Part shown: piece after piece, positions 9,563-20,740 of the stretch | How positions within the stretch are numbered: the first letter of the stretch is position 1 | How the letters are laid out: each line of letters starts with the position of its first letter | NCBI GenBank assembly: GCA_028753945.1 | Contig: JAPNXP010000015.1 | Location: forward strand, 3,516,022-3,580,021 | DNA: 64,000 nucleotides | Reading direction: 5' to 3' | Source of the DNA: Hexactinellida sp. DTS-2022 | Taxonomy: Eukaryota > Porifera > Hexactinellida | The notes under the pieces: generated by a model | Told to the model about the DNA's origin: nothing | Seen by the model: the letters and a program-made list of their open reading frames with translations, nothing else | The model's database searches: none | Translations under genes and position numbers: made by a program

Positions 9563-11441
9563 TAACTGCATACCCTCTAACTAACGCAGTGTTAAGTTGT
9601 AAATTGTATATACTGCTCAATTACTATACTTTTATACACGTCAGTATTTGGGATACGTTGTTAAATCGTATTGTTAATTTTTAACAGGTCAATGATAAGG
9701 GTTCAATGATATAAGCTGTCGATAATTTGTTCAAAATTATTATCTAATCGATTTGCAATCTTGTTATAATGTCCATCTGTAGAGATTACGAAGTCTAATC
9801 GTTTCGTAGTATGCAGAACTTGTATCTGCTCTGTTAATTTGTTGACAAGCTAGTTTAATGGCCGCCTCGCGTCTGTCTTAATTATAATAAGATACTAATT
9901 ATAATAGGAATTCGGATAATCTGTACATTTCGGATTCCACTGGCCATAAAGGACAAATTTTAACGCGATAGCAATTTTATCAAATTATTAGTAATTTATT
10001 TCGATGCGTATTTATGTGCAAGACTTCATTCGTCAGAAACTAATTGTTATTAATTGCTAATTATGCTCCTTCAATTAACGAATTTTATCCAAATAAGGGC
10101 CCAAATATATTTACAAGTCAGATTTGATTAATTGTATTGTTGCACTGCTAACACCTTATGTGGTAATAAATATTAATATTATAATCATTCATTCATATAA
10201 ATACATACATGTTACTCAGTTAATATTTTCTTATAAAGTAATGGGTCTGACCCAGCCTTGAAATCCTTGATTGCACAAGGATTGAATATTTTTGCTTATC
10301 ATATGATAGTGACATAAATTCATTATTTTATTAGAGATTTTATGACGTTTGAAATCTTAATCACAGAGTTTAGTCTATAGCCAATAATTATGAGAAAATT
10401 TCCTCGATATGGGCACACGTAGTCAAGAAGACGCTAGAATCATAATGACTGTTATTTTGATATTTCCCATCTTATTCTCACCAATTAATACTGTTGGGCA
10501 ACTAGATATATCCAGTCTATTACAACAAATTTGTACCTGTTTACGTTGTATCCGAACACAATTTATGGATAATTAGGATGATATTTGTTGTTTTGTTTGA
10601 ATTAATTAATTTCGAAGTATTCATTCTATTCATGCTATTTTCTAAGAATTTGATCAAACTTATTACATGATATTTCTCATGACCTAGGCTATCAAATCTC
10701 TCCTATATCCGGCCTATAATTGGAGTTATTTCACAAAATGCGAATAAACAATAATTTCTTGATTAATTTCAAAATATTTTCCCCAATTTTAATATTAAAC
10801 TAGCTCACATTAATCCCACGTGGTGATACTATACAAAATCTCCAATAAATAGCAATTATAGTTAAGTATTCACTTTCATTTTCTCTTTGAAGATATATCC
10901 CATTTAACTTATCTATGCAGCTATAAGGTTACAATTAGATCATGGATTCCAGATAGTGTATCACATATATTCTGTCTTCAGTTAATTTCCCTCCGGACTA
11001 TACCCAGTTAGAACACTGAGGCATTACTGCAACCCAATATGCCATCTTGTGAGGCGTTGGAATTTATTTACCATTTGCAAAGCTCTATTCTAGAGCAAAT
11101 GATGAAAGAGTTCATCGTTAAATCCATATTATTTATTTTTCTAATCACTAGATATTAGCAAGTGTCCGTGCTTTTTAGTAAGACAATTAATAAGCACTAA
11201 TACCGTATAGCAGTTTTTATCTGTGAAGACTAGATTTTAACTGTCCGCCTTTCTAGCTGAATACTTTGATATATTTCATAATCATTAGAAGGACTAACTG
11301 TTATGTTGTCAGTATGGGATATTTAATATATAGCGTTTAAATACACAGCAAAACATATAAAACTTAATGCTCCAATACTAGCCAAAGCCCGCTTGCTAAA
11401 CAGTTTGCATTTATTTAATTGATTAATGAAATGTGCATTAA
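9563..11441. other. AT-rich gene-free region (1.9 kb)
   Basis: Very AT-rich sequence with frequent stops in all frames. I see no coding region, tRNA-like element, or internal repeat. It separates the + strand cluster from the - strand FADD-like gene. Confidence 0.6.
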
Positions 11442-12359
11442 CTAATTCAAGGCGACTCTTGATACTGCTGTCGGGAAGGTCCCCTTTACGATTCCTCTAA
11501 GGTTCGACCTGCACAAGGCGTTGGCTAGGGCCAGTTGGCTGCAATCCTCTGTTAGACTCTTCCACAGGGTTATCATCCTCACGACTTGGTCCTTTAATCT
11601 CCTCGAGTCGTACTCGATCTCGTCGATCTTTCCTTCTTCCAGCTTGAAGCCTTTCCTCGCCACTGTTTTCCACTCGCGGCCAATCTCGCTAGCGATAATG
11701 TCTATGAACTCTGGACTGATGGGCGAGTTCGCTTCCTCCGGCTCCTCCACGGGGGATTTGGACTCCGGGGAGGGCGTGCACGCCTTCATGAAGTGTATCG
11801 GTCCGTTGTAGGTGAGGTTATTTATCGTCATTGCCCCTCCGTTAACTTCTGCGTGGTAACTACTCTCGTTTGAAAATACATTTTTCTGTAGATTCATCTC
11901 AATGGGATTGTAGTTGTGGTTGGGCGGAGACGTTGGCGTGGAGTTTGGAAATCCGCCGAACTCTGGAAGGTTGTATCTGTAGAAACCGTTGTGCATCGGA
12001 TACTGTGGGTATAGAGGGGCCTCTTGTCCCGAATATATAACTTCGACTGGCGATGGTTGTTCCATTCTCTTCGACTGGGAGTGAACGCGATAACTGCAGA
12101 GATGAGTTAGATTGCTTTCTTTAAGGAAGTCTTCGATTATGTTGTTGCAGAAATGGTCGATTAATCCTTTCTTTTTCAAAATATCAAATATTACCAGAAC
12201 GGAGTATTTATCCATTTCTGAAAGTTGTAGTTCACTAAACTGTATTTCGTAGTTGGTAGTTGCAATCAACCACTTTTTAAATTGCTCAACTTGTTCGGGA
12301 TTTAGCTCTCTGGACAGCTTTACTAAGAAACATGAATATGTGAATGATTTGTACTCCAT
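11442..12359 (-). CDS. FADD: FADD-like adaptor: N-terminal DED, long linker, C-terminal death domain
   Basis: 305 residues, one exon, with ATG at 12359. Residues about 5-92 fit a death effector domain (six-helix pattern with F-L-V-K-L-S-R-E-L at helix 1). Residues about 214-295 fit a death domain with the FADD-like pattern I-G-R-E-W-K-x-V-A-R, K-I-D-E-I-E and L-W-K-S-L. DED followed by DD is the FADD arrangement, in which the DD binds death receptors or adaptors and the DED recruits caspase-8-type proteases. Human FADD is 208 residues with almost no linker; here residues 93-213 form a Pro/Asn/Tyr-rich linker of about 120 residues. No caspase or receptor gene is adjacent, and the gene stands alone in an AT-rich region. 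Orthology to FADD is likely; the role in apoptosis or immune signalling is inferred. Confidence 0.88.
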   Translation of the reverse strand: MEYKSFTYSCFLVKLSRELNPEQVEQFKKWLIATTNYEIQFSELQLSEMDKYSVLVIFDILKKKGLIDHFCNNIIEDFLKESNLTHLCSYRVHSQSKRMEQPSPVEVIYSGQEAPLYPQYPMHNGFYRYNLPEFGGFPNSTPTSPPNHNYNPIEMNLQKNVFSNESSYHAEVNGGAMTINNLTYNGPIHFMKACTPSPESKSPVEEPEEANSPISPEFIDIIASEIGREWKTVARKGFKLEEGKIDEIEYDSRRLKDQVVRMITLWKSLTEDCSQLALANALCRSNLRGIVKGTFPTAVSRVALN

Positions 12360-15245
12360 GATGCTGATCCTTCGGTTTGTTTATTTTATTTTTAATCAAC
12401 TAGCAATGGAAACTGTGATACCAATTTCTATTTATACTTTTGTATACAGGTTTCCCTTTGAATTTTACTAAATAAATTTTCCCTTTTACACTTTCAATAT
12501 CAACCCACATTCCTAGCATTCTATAGCTAATACGCTATCATGATCTTCTGGTTTGATAGGGATTTACTTTTAATATCTTTCCCTCTATAGAATGCAATTA
12601 AATAATGTTTCACTATAACTGTGTTTCACTACCATCTTACCACAGGGACTTATCAGCAAATTCACTATTACATTATCATCTAACTAGTAATTTGTGATGA
12701 GATATTATTCGTATAAGGAACTTAGCAGATGTACTAGTTTTAATTAAAAACTGACTTCTATTCTGTGTAAAATTTGTAATTATTATTCTTGGTAATTAAA
12801 AACTGACTTCTATTTTGTGGAACATTTGCATTTGTCGTTATTATTATTGGTAATTAACTTACTAAGCACTTTATTAAACAACTGTATTACTAATGCTTAA
12901 TGTCCTCCTTATCAGATATAATGCTGTACTGTGCACCTTACAACAGCATTAATGATATACAAACGAACAAACGGCAAAATGAACGCATCTGATGATTTGT
13001 TTGGATTTATTTAATGTAATACTAGGCAATATTTGTATATACTCGTGGAATGGTTTGCAAATATGAAAGACTATTTTTAATTTGTGTCATTTCTAGAATT
13101 GTTAATTAATTAATTGTGTCATTTCTATCGCAATCGTTGAGGTAATAGTATGGTGTCCTCATCAACGGATAACACAGATATTCTTGTGTGGTTTTAGGTC
13201 ACTAAAGCTGATGAATTGACAGTATTTAAATTTCAAGCGTATCACTGAATGCTTTCAAATTGCACATTACCATATTAACAGTTTAAATTCTTCAGGGAAC
13301 CTACGCTTTATTTCAATGACACCAAAATTAAGAGACACTTTTAAGAGCTTAGCTAACGAAGATAAGTTTTGCTTTTATTCCTGGTTTAGATATGGTATAA
13401 TATAATTTTGTCTCTTCATACAACGCGCAATACTTTTAATTGAATAAATGAATATTTAAACAACCTACTTATTTATTGATAGTCATCTGATCTAAATTGA
13501 GTCGATTATTACTGCGAATTGGTACTTTGTACTTGTGTAACAAACCACTTAAATAGACTTACATATGTGCACACAATTGTATAGATGCCAACAGGGAAAA
13601 GATTAAAGAAATAATATTGTCCACAATTCCTTGGATTGGACAAATTAGTTTCCTGTATAACAATCTACGTCTTAACTTTCTCTGTTCTCCAAAGGTTATG
13701 TAATTACAGCATTTATTTCATTCCTTAATTAGTCTACCTATTCGGGATCTCGAGACGCCACTGAATTAAATACGACTCTCTGAGAACGATATTTATGTCC
13801 CAGTGCTAGCAATGCAATATAAAATGTGGCTATGATTGTGGTTGCCATCTGAATTCCTTTACATAATTTCAATTCCAGTATGTATCCGCCAACTATGTTA
13901 CATCTGAGAGATACTCATAGTTCAAATGATTTCACACGCTAGGTAGAAACACATGATAGCTTTAACTGCGTGGGTACATCTACAAGTTTGAGATCTTATC
14001 ATTGTTGGAATATTATTTTATAATTAGTTGTTGTTGTGCGTCGACCTAATGCAAAACAGAGATGCTCGTTCCATGTAGACGTAATATTCCTACTTCGAAT
14101 CGATAATGCCACATTAGTGCAATTTTAGCGAGTCTCCTCTTTACTTTTACTTGGTTATTCACAACGCAACTCAAAATATGTGTGTATGTTTATACTAATC
14201 TTTGGATCTGATCAATAAAATTATTTTGTTATTAAAAATTAATTTACAACATTCTGTGAATCAGCTTCGGTCGTCCCAGTCTGACAGAAATTTTCATTTC
14301 AAAGAATCTCATTTCTTTGATGAATGTATTGCAGGATATTTCCATAATTCTACAGTATTGAATATCACTGCTGGTCAGGGGCTTGTTATTACGTACTTGT
14401 TATGAGTTTGCAACAAATATTCAATTCCAGTCTAAACTATTACCATTCAGGTTATTATCTGCACTAATTCTGAGTATAATCGTCTGTATTACATAATTTA
14501 GCATAGCAAACTTTATGGCTATCTCGCAATTAATATTATTATCTATTCACTTGACAAACCTAATTTGTTAATACGTAGTAATTTAAAACCAAATGTAATT
14601 GTTTATAAATTCTTTTTTAGAATTGACAGATCAATTGGGTTAGTGTTTATTTGTTTAAACTTAGATTAAATATATCTCATATAATATCCTAGAGCGCTAA
14701 CTAATTTGTTAATATCGTTGTAGCGGTTACTATGCCTCTTTCGATTCCTAGAAAGATATCGTGTCTAGCTAAAAGTGCTACGGTATTAGTGGAATACTGA
14801 AATACTTTGAACAATTAATAACGATTAACTTATACATAATTTTCCAATATAATAATCCTCTTCGGTTACTATAGATCGAGTGAGTGCTTTAGTAAGAAAA
14901 TACTTTCAAATTTACTATACGACAAATCAATGGGTGTATCGAATGACTTATTATGCCAACAACACGTGCAGTAACTTATGTGCAGACAGCATATGAGCTA
15001 TCAGCTAGGTAGACGGTACAATATCGATGTTATGTTCGATAATGTAAAATTGTAAATAATACTCTGCCCTGGCCTGGCTAAGTAGCTAGTTTAGCATGTA
15101 TGGACTAAAAGGACTCTTTGCAATCAGATTTTTAATTATTATACGAATACAAAATATTCATTTAACAAATAGGGTATAATTTTTCTGTTGGGAATAGTTC
15201 ATCGGTCGATAAAATTGTAAAATACATTAAACAAATATTAATCTA
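12360..15245. other. AT-rich gene-free region (2.9 kb)
   Basis: No supported gene. Short open frames occur (for example around 14202-14405) but lack an ATG start and coding-like composition. It contains a small tandem duplication at 12741-12850 and another pair of short direct repeats near 13083 and 13115. It presumably holds the FADD-like promoter at its left end and the ubiquitin-like gene 3' end at its right. Confidence 0.55.
12741..12850. repeat. Tandem duplication, units of 52 and 58 bp
   Basis: Units 12741-12792 and 12793-12850 both begin with TAATTAAAAACTGACTTCTA and end in a TTATTATT..TTGG stretch. They have diverged slightly, and a third TAATTAA follows. Confidence 0.75.
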
Positions 15246-15560
15246 TTACATAATGCTACAAGTACCCAGAAAATTAACTGATGATTTCATTCCTAAATTA
15301 CGAAAGTATTCTTCTGAAAATTGAGAGGTCGCCCCCGAGCTGTGCCCCCCCACTGTGAGCAATCTCGCTTCGATCCGTGATCCATTTCTGATCGCGTAGT
15401 CGGAGGTGTATCTGTCGTCGCTCAGTAATCTGTTCTTGTAAAAGAGTTCTATTAATTGCGGCTGCGAACAAACTTTGCTTTTCAATTCTTCAATTGTGCA
15501 ATCTTCAATGTAGAGCTCCTTCGGAATCCTCATTATCTCAACTAGTACGTAAAATCCCAT
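15246..15560 (-). CDS. Ubiquitin-like protein with Gly-Gly and a 32-residue C-terminal tail
   Basis: 104 residues with ATG at 15560. Residues about 1-72 fit a ubiquitin fold: an IEELKSKV helix, an LIELFYKNRLLSDD segment matching the RLIFAGKQLEDG region of ubiquitin, and a SDYAIRNGS segment matching SDYNIQKES. The fold ends with R-L-L-T-V-G-G (Gly71-Gly72), like the LRLRGG terminus. A Ser/Phe-rich tail of 32 residues follows, ending in C-S-I-M. If the protein is conjugated, the tail would need proteolytic removal, as for other ubiquitin-like precursors. The C-S-I-M end also resembles a CaaX box, which is an alternative reading. A good 3' splice-site-like sequence (ATTTCAG) lies 15 bp upstream of the ATG, so an upstream non-coding exon is likely. 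I cannot name the family (not SUMO, NEDD8 or FAU by eye). Confidence 0.7.
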   Translation of the reverse strand: MGFYVLVEIMRIPKELYIEDCTIEELKSKVCSQPQLIELFYKNRLLSDDRYTSDYAIRNGSRIEARLLTVGGHSSGATSQFSEEYFRNLGMKSSVNFLGTCSIM

Positions 15561-17254
15561 TTTCCTTATTCCTTTCTGAAATCGAGATGAGTATTATTTT
15601 TGCTTTGTAGAATCTCTTTTGCCAACAGACACTTAGTTTGTAACTGTAGTCAGTATCTGAGTGCTCCTGAGCTTAGTATTTATATTTATTGCGAGTAGCA
15701 AGCCGAGTGCTTCGTATACACACTGTCTTGCAATTGAATATTTATATGTTCTATAGCGATAATATTTGATAGCTTTCTACTTTCGGTTGTTAAAAAATGA
15801 TAAGGAATGAGTCATTAAAGCCATTTATTTGCTGTTTTATTGGATTCCTTAGATATATTGCTCATTCTTGTGATGATATCCGAATGGAATGTGTGCCACA
15901 ATTTGATGCTGGATTCTAATGAGAGGAGTTTGTAAAACTATGATTACTATTTGCCAACAAGAAAATGCCATTTATTATCTACAATGAAGCTCTGTGTATT
16001 ATTTAATACCTTGGAAAAGCAATTGATTCTGGCAAAAAGCACAATTCCTTTCTGAAATAGTAATCGCGAAAACGGTAGCATTATGTAGCGATAACTGGGG
16101 AGCCACTTTGTAGGGAATTCTAGAAAATAAAGTGGATTCTGCTTCCCTCAACGCATTCGTATAAGTTGTTATTCTCCGTACTAATCAGTCTAATCACTGC
16201 ACAATTACTATTCATTATCTCATTAGTTATTACTCTCCACCTTGGTCTTGACCTGTGTAAGATCCCGATGCTCTACGCCACTGATGTTTACTTGCTTGTT
16301 TACACACAAATAACTTTGTTACACTAAATTATCTTGTTGTTTACTGCCAAAGTTTCATATTACGGCCCTTGCAGGAATCACTACAGCTCTGTATTTCGAT
16401 TCTGATAAGCAACTTGGCTGGATCCGAACTCTGATCTTTTAATTGAATTTTAAATTTAAATTGTTGTTCTCGTTTGCACCAATTAGGATTTTAGTGATGT
16501 GGCATTATATCCTGATGTGAAATTACTAATTTCAATCTATTAAAATTAGCCGTTTAAATTAAATTGTTATCGTTTTCACAACATGCTCTCTGACCCATTG
16601 TTTCCCTCCGATTGCCAATCTTATCTTCTTAATACAATCTCATTCGCTTCGGTTCTAAAGCAGATTGTGGCCAACAACAGTGTTACTTGAGAGCGTCCTT
16701 AACTCAACCAATTGTTCCCAGTTTAGCTCGAGAAAAATGTCAAAAATTTGAACATTATCATGCGTGGATTCTTTTGGCGACGAAGTGGTTACAATTCGAT
16801 TATATTAATGAAGCCCAATTCCTCTTTACTGTAATTAGTTTTGAGTCTGTTAATTTATTTAGAGATTAAAACAGCAGTCAAAATCAATTTGTCTCCCACA
16901 TTTGTAGATCTTCATTGTTACGATAACTGAGCGATACTAGGTAGAAAGTTTTTACGATTAACTGTTATGAGAGATAAGCGAGTTAAGAGGCTCTACAATG
17001 TGGCACTTAGCTTCCCAATTATCAGTTGATTTCTCTTCAATTTTCTGTTTCCTCCTTATCTCCAATTTGTTTGCATTTGTTAACCGCTTGTAAGGGTAGC
17101 GTGTTGACATTCTCAGACAAAATTTCATTCGTTTAGTTAATTAAGTTACCGCCCCTGACACGAGTGTTTAGTCTATAATCTGATTCTAATTAGTTTACTA
17201 TTCAATTACTTGCATTCTAAGTAGATTCCTAATCTTATTAGCTAGCTAGCATAA
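15561..17254. other. AT-rich intergenic region (1.7 kb)
   Basis: Lies between the divergent ubiquitin-like gene and SF3A1, so it should contain both promoters. No coding region, tRNA or clear repeat is visible. Confidence 0.55.
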
Positions 17255-19447
17255 ATGTCTGTAGTAGTAGTACAGCCAGCTCCCAAAGTCGTCACCCATT
17301 CCATTCCCATCACCAATGGAAGCAGCAGCGAGCAGACACAGGAAATCCCGGAACAGCCGCGATCGAAATCCCTGATCGGCATAATATACCCCCCGCCCGA
17401 GGTGCGGAATATAATAGACAGAACCGCAGAGTTTGTGGCGCGGAATGGCGCTGCGTACGAGGCGAAGGTCCGGGATTCTGAAACAGGGAATAATAAATTC
17501 AATTTCCTGCACCCCACCGACCCCTACCACGCGTACTACCGAATGCGCGTGAATGAGTTCAAGGAAGGAAAGGCGGTTCCCAATCCGGTCATGCACATCA
17601 CCACTGGCTCTGCTCCCAAGCCCTCCATTCAGACCATAAAGCTGGACAGCTTGGTGCCCAAGGAACCGCCGAATGACTTCGATTTCATCGCCGAGCCGCC
17701 TTCGATCTCCTCGCTGGACTTAGACTTTGTGAAACTGACGGCGCTGTTCGCTGCGCAGCACGGCCGCTCCTTCGTGAACAGACTGATGGACAAGGAGCAG
17801 AAGAACTACCAGTTCGACTTCCTGCGTCCGCAGCACAGCCTATTCACCTACTTCAACAAACTAATCGAGCAGTACCAGCGAGTGCTGCTGCACCCGAAGA
17901 ACATCCTGGACTCCCTCTCCCGAGACCTGTACTCAACGGACAACTTATTCGAACGCGTCGACAACCGTTTCCATTGGAACAACTACCAGCGCCGGCAGCG
18001 CCAGGGCGAGGAGGAGAAGAACGAGCGCGAGCGCGTGGCATACGCGCAGATCGACTGGCACGACTTTGTTGTTGTGGAGACTATCAACTTCACCGAGGAG
18101 GAGACCGGCTTCTTCCCGCCGCCCGTCACCCCGCAGACCCTGACCGCGCGGCTTATCGCGCAGGCCAAGCACGAGGCGAAGGCCAACGCGGAGCCTGGCG
18201 AGGAGGCGCGGGAGGTGGAGATGGAGGACGAGCTGCTGCCGGCAGAGACCGCCCCGCAGCCGGAGGAACCCGACCCGGTCCCGCCGGTGCCGGTCATAGA
18301 CACCGCGCCCCCGGTGCAGGAGGGGGACATCATCATCCGGTCCGACTACGATCCGAAGGCCCGGCCTAAGCCCCCGCCCGCCGGGCCCGCCGCCGACAAG
18401 TTCCTGGCCTCCCCCATAACCGGGGAGAGCGTCCCCTCTCAGAAGGTGACGTCACACGTGAAACACCTGCTCGTGGACGCCAAGTGGCGCGAGGCGCAAG
18501 CGAAGCTGGGGCAGCAGCAGCACCAGCAGGTGGAGGTCTACGCGGAGGGCAGCCAGATCACGCAGAACCTGCGCGGGCTGGCCGAGCGGCGGACCGACAT
18601 ATTCGGGTCCGAGGAGACTGTCATCGGCCGCACGATAGGGGAGGAGCAGGGGCCCGAGGCGGTGGCGCTGGCCTCGGAGCTGGCGGAGGGCGGGGTGCTG
18701 GACGACGCGCTGAAGGCTCTCAAGTACACCATCGAGGAGTCCCCCAAGATCGGGCCCTCCATGCCGCAGAAACCTCCGCAGAAGCCGCCGCCCGTTCTGG
18801 CGCCAGCCATCCCTCCCCCGCGGCCGATGCTCCCTGCGAATCCGCGCGTCCCGCCGCCGCGCGCGCCGCTCGAGATCCGCCACTCGGCCCCGGCCCTGCC
18901 CCCCGGGCCCCCGCCCAGACCCATGGGGGAGCCCAGGCCGCACTTCGGCATGCAGCCCAACCCGGGCCTGATGCCGCGGGCCCCGATGCCCGGGAACTTC
19001 CCGCCCCCCATGATGGCGCCGCAGCCGTTCATGCACCCGCCGGCTAACCCGGACCCCATGCACGCGCGACCGCCGCACTTCCCGCCGCCCCCCCTCGAGC
19101 CCGGGCCCAAGCGGCCGCGCACCGAGGAGGAGATGCTCGTGCTCGAGGAGGAGTTCGTCCGGTTCCACCCGGGGCCCGTCTCATTCAGGGTGCACTGCCC
19201 ACAGCTGCCCGATAAGCCCGAGTGGAACCTGAATGGACAGATCCTGACCATAACCCTGCCTGTACAGGACCAGGTGTCCGTCGTGAAGGCGATGATCGCC
19301 GGGCAGATCGACATGCCCATCGGCAAGCAGAAGCTGCAGCTAGGGACCATATTCCTGAAGGACTCGAACAGTCTGGCGTTCTACAACTTCTCCGAGGAGT
19401 CAGTTGTACAGCTCGTGGTCAAGGAGAGGGGCGGGAGGAAGAAGTGA
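17255..19447 (+). CDS. SF3A1: Splicing factor 3A subunit 1
   Basis: 730 residues from the ATG at 17255, one exon; human SF3A1 has 793. Two SURP (SWAP) domains lie at about 50-92 and 155-200. Each has the helix followed by an F-x-F-L-x-P motif (F-N-F-L-H-P and F-D-F-L-R-P). The middle is acidic and then very proline-rich (about 500-620). Residues about 645-728 are a ubiquitin-like domain, and the protein ends in KERGGRKK like human SF3A1. SF3A1 is part of the U2 snRNP SF3a complex with SF3A2 and SF3A3 and acts at the branch site in the nucleus. The gene is extremely GC-rich, which creates long antisense open frames that are not genes. It starts a run of tightly spaced same-strand genes. Confidence 0.97.
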   Translation: MSVVVVQPAPKVVTHSIPITNGSSSEQTQEIPEQPRSKSLIGIIYPPPEVRNIIDRTAEFVARNGAAYEAKVRDSETGNNKFNFLHPTDPYHAYYRMRVNEFKEGKAVPNPVMHITTGSAPKPSIQTIKLDSLVPKEPPNDFDFIAEPPSISSLDLDFVKLTALFAAQHGRSFVNRLMDKEQKNYQFDFLRPQHSLFTYFNKLIEQYQRVLLHPKNILDSLSRDLYSTDNLFERVDNRFHWNNYQRRQRQGEEEKNERERVAYAQIDWHDFVVVETINFTEEETGFFPPPVTPQTLTARLIAQAKHEAKANAEPGEEAREVEMEDELLPAETAPQPEEPDPVPPVPVIDTAPPVQEGDIIIRSDYDPKARPKPPPAGPAADKFLASPITGESVPSQKVTSHVKHLLVDAKWREAQAKLGQQQHQQVEVYAEGSQITQNLRGLAERRTDIFGSEETVIGRTIGEEQGPEAVALASELAEGGVLDDALKALKYTIEESPKIGPSMPQKPPQKPPPVLAPAIPPPRPMLPANPRVPPPRAPLEIRHSAPALPPGPPPRPMGEPRPHFGMQPNPGLMPRAPMPGNFPPPMMAPQPFMHPPANPDPMHARPPHFPPPPLEPGPKRPRTEEEMLVLEEEFVRFHPGPVSFRVHCPQLPDKPEWNLNGQILTITLPVQDQVSVVKAMIAGQIDMPIGKQKLQLGTIFLKDSNSLAFYNFSEESVVQLVVKERGGRKK

Positions 19448-19648
19448 GACATTCCAGCTAGTAATTAATTAATTAATTAACTGACACTTGAACATTATTC
19501 ACTCTGGTAGTTGGTTTAATTTGTAGGCCGCGTTATACAGTGGCACTTGTACAATAATATGTGCAACTGTGCTGTAAGATTGCAATTTAGTTGACAGTTG
19601 GGAAGCGATTGGATTCTGAGCTATAGCATTACGATATACTGCGCTATA

Positions 19649-20347
19649 ATGAAATGGTACAGATCGTACTCGCTGGCGCTGATCTTAGGGCCGGTTAGCG
19701 GCTCGCTGTACCACAGATCGAAAGAGGACGCTAAACTGAGAAAAACTTTAATCCAGTTGGCCGTAGCCTCGCTGTGCTACACGTCCTTTGGATTCGCGGC
19801 TTCCGCTCTGATCCCGCGGTTCCGCCTGGGCTGCTCCTACTACACACTCGCGGCTCTGCTCACCTCCTCCAACTTCCTATTCACGCGGCAGTTCCTCCTG
19901 GAGAAGGAGTGGCTATTTAGAGCTGAGTTCTCTCCTAAGCTGAACCTGTACGCGACCAGCGCGGTGGCGGGCGCAGAGACCGGGTTCGTAGTGGAGGCCA
20001 TCCTGGCGGAGGGCGGTCTGCTGTCCACAGCGAGAGCGGTCGGCTTCTGGGCGTTGGCGGCGGTGGCAGCGCAGTTCTGCTTCGACCGATTGGAGGCCTG
20101 GCGGATCCGTAAGTCCCTGCAGCTGCACAGCCCGCAGCTGTTCCCGCGGTCCGAGCTGAGCTCCCCCGAGGCGGCCGTGACCTGGCTGGAGAGACTCATC
20201 CTGCGCGAGTGGGAGATCGACAAGATGCGGAAGGAGAGCGCCTCGCTAAACCTGAGACTCATCCGGGAGGTGGACAGGGTGCGGCAGGCCAAGGCTGTGC
20301 TCAGCGATAATAATATTTCTGATAACATCGACCGATTAAACGAATAG
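19649..20347 (+). CDS. Multi-pass membrane protein of unknown function
   Basis: 232 residues from the ATG at 19649; the frame is open further upstream but without an ATG. Hydrophobic segments at about 5-20, 33-55, 60-76, 97-115 and 123-142 suggest four or five membrane spans. The C-terminal 80 residues are charged and helical, with a possible coiled coil at about 185-220. The basic, non-acidic N-terminus would fit a mitochondrial membrane protein, but that is a guess. It lies 201 bp after SF3A1 and only 69 bp before the eIF1 ATG on the same strand. No family recognised. Confidence 0.7.
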   Translation: MKWYRSYSLALILGPVSGSLYHRSKEDAKLRKTLIQLAVASLCYTSFGFAASALIPRFRLGCSYYTLAALLTSSNFLFTRQFLLEKEWLFRAEFSPKLNLYATSAVAGAETGFVVEAILAEGGLLSTARAVGFWALAAVAAQFCFDRLEAWRIRKSLQLHSPQLFPRSELSSPEAAVTWLERLILREWEIDKMRKESASLNLRLIREVDRVRQAKAVLSDNNISDNIDRLNE

Positions 20348-20416
20348 CTATTCTCCCTTGCTAGCCACATAACCCTGTGTATAACTTTGGATAGAATAGT
20401 TAGCTCGCTAGACAGA

Positions 20417-20740
20417 ATGGCCACCGGCTTAGAGAACCTGCTAAGCATAGCAGAGACTGACCAGGAGGACGCGGTACAACATGACATCATTCATATCCGC
20501 GTGCAGCAGCGCAGCGGCCGCAAGCTGCTCACCACGGTGCAGGGAATAGAGGAGAAGTTCGACAAGCGGAAACTGGTCAAGTACATCCGCAAGCAGTACG
20601 CCTGCAGCGGCACCGTTATAACGCACCCCGAGTACGGACAGGTGCTGCAGTTCCAGGGGGACCAGCGCGCACACGTGCAGGAGTTCCTGCTGCAGATAGA
20701 GATGTGCGGGAAGGGACTCATCAAGATACACGGATTCTAG
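20417..20740 (+). CDS. EIF1: Translation initiation factor eIF1 (SUI1)
   Basis: 107 residues from the ATG at 20417 (human eIF1 has 113). The motifs are diagnostic: IHIRVQQRSGRKLLTTVQG, KLVKYIRKQYACSGTV, HPEYGQVLQFQGDQR and the C-terminal KIHGF. eIF1 binds the 40S subunit near the P site and enforces start-codon selection. The N-terminal tail is a little shorter than in human. The ATG lies just 69 bp after the stop of the preceding gene, leaving little room for a separate promoter plus 3' UTR; this raises the question of polycistronic transcription. Confidence 0.97.
   Translation: MATGLENLLSIAETDQEDAVQHDIIHIRVQQRSGRKLLTTVQGIEEKFDKRKLVKYIRKQYACSGTVITHPEYGQVLQFQGDQRAHVQEFLLQIEMCGKGLIKIHGF

Noticed and set aside
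14202-14405. 67-codon frame in the AT-rich gap
   Set aside because: No ATG at the start, AT-driven composition and no recognisable feature.
16687-16869. 60-codon frame upstream of SF3A1
   Set aside because: Starts at TTG, no domain or membrane pattern; likely chance.
9563-17254. tRNA or other small RNA genes in the AT-rich gaps
   Set aside because: I scanned for B-box-like GTTCGANNCC and paired stems and found none convincing; a covariance-model search would be decisive.
18452-19350. Large antisense frames opposite SF3A1
   Set aside because: Low-complexity Arg/Gly/Pro shadows of a GC-rich Pro-coding region.
19649-20347. OPA3 or Tim17-family assignment for the membrane protein
   Set aside because: Length and hydrophobic pattern are suggestive of a mitochondrial membrane protein but none of the family motifs can be seen.
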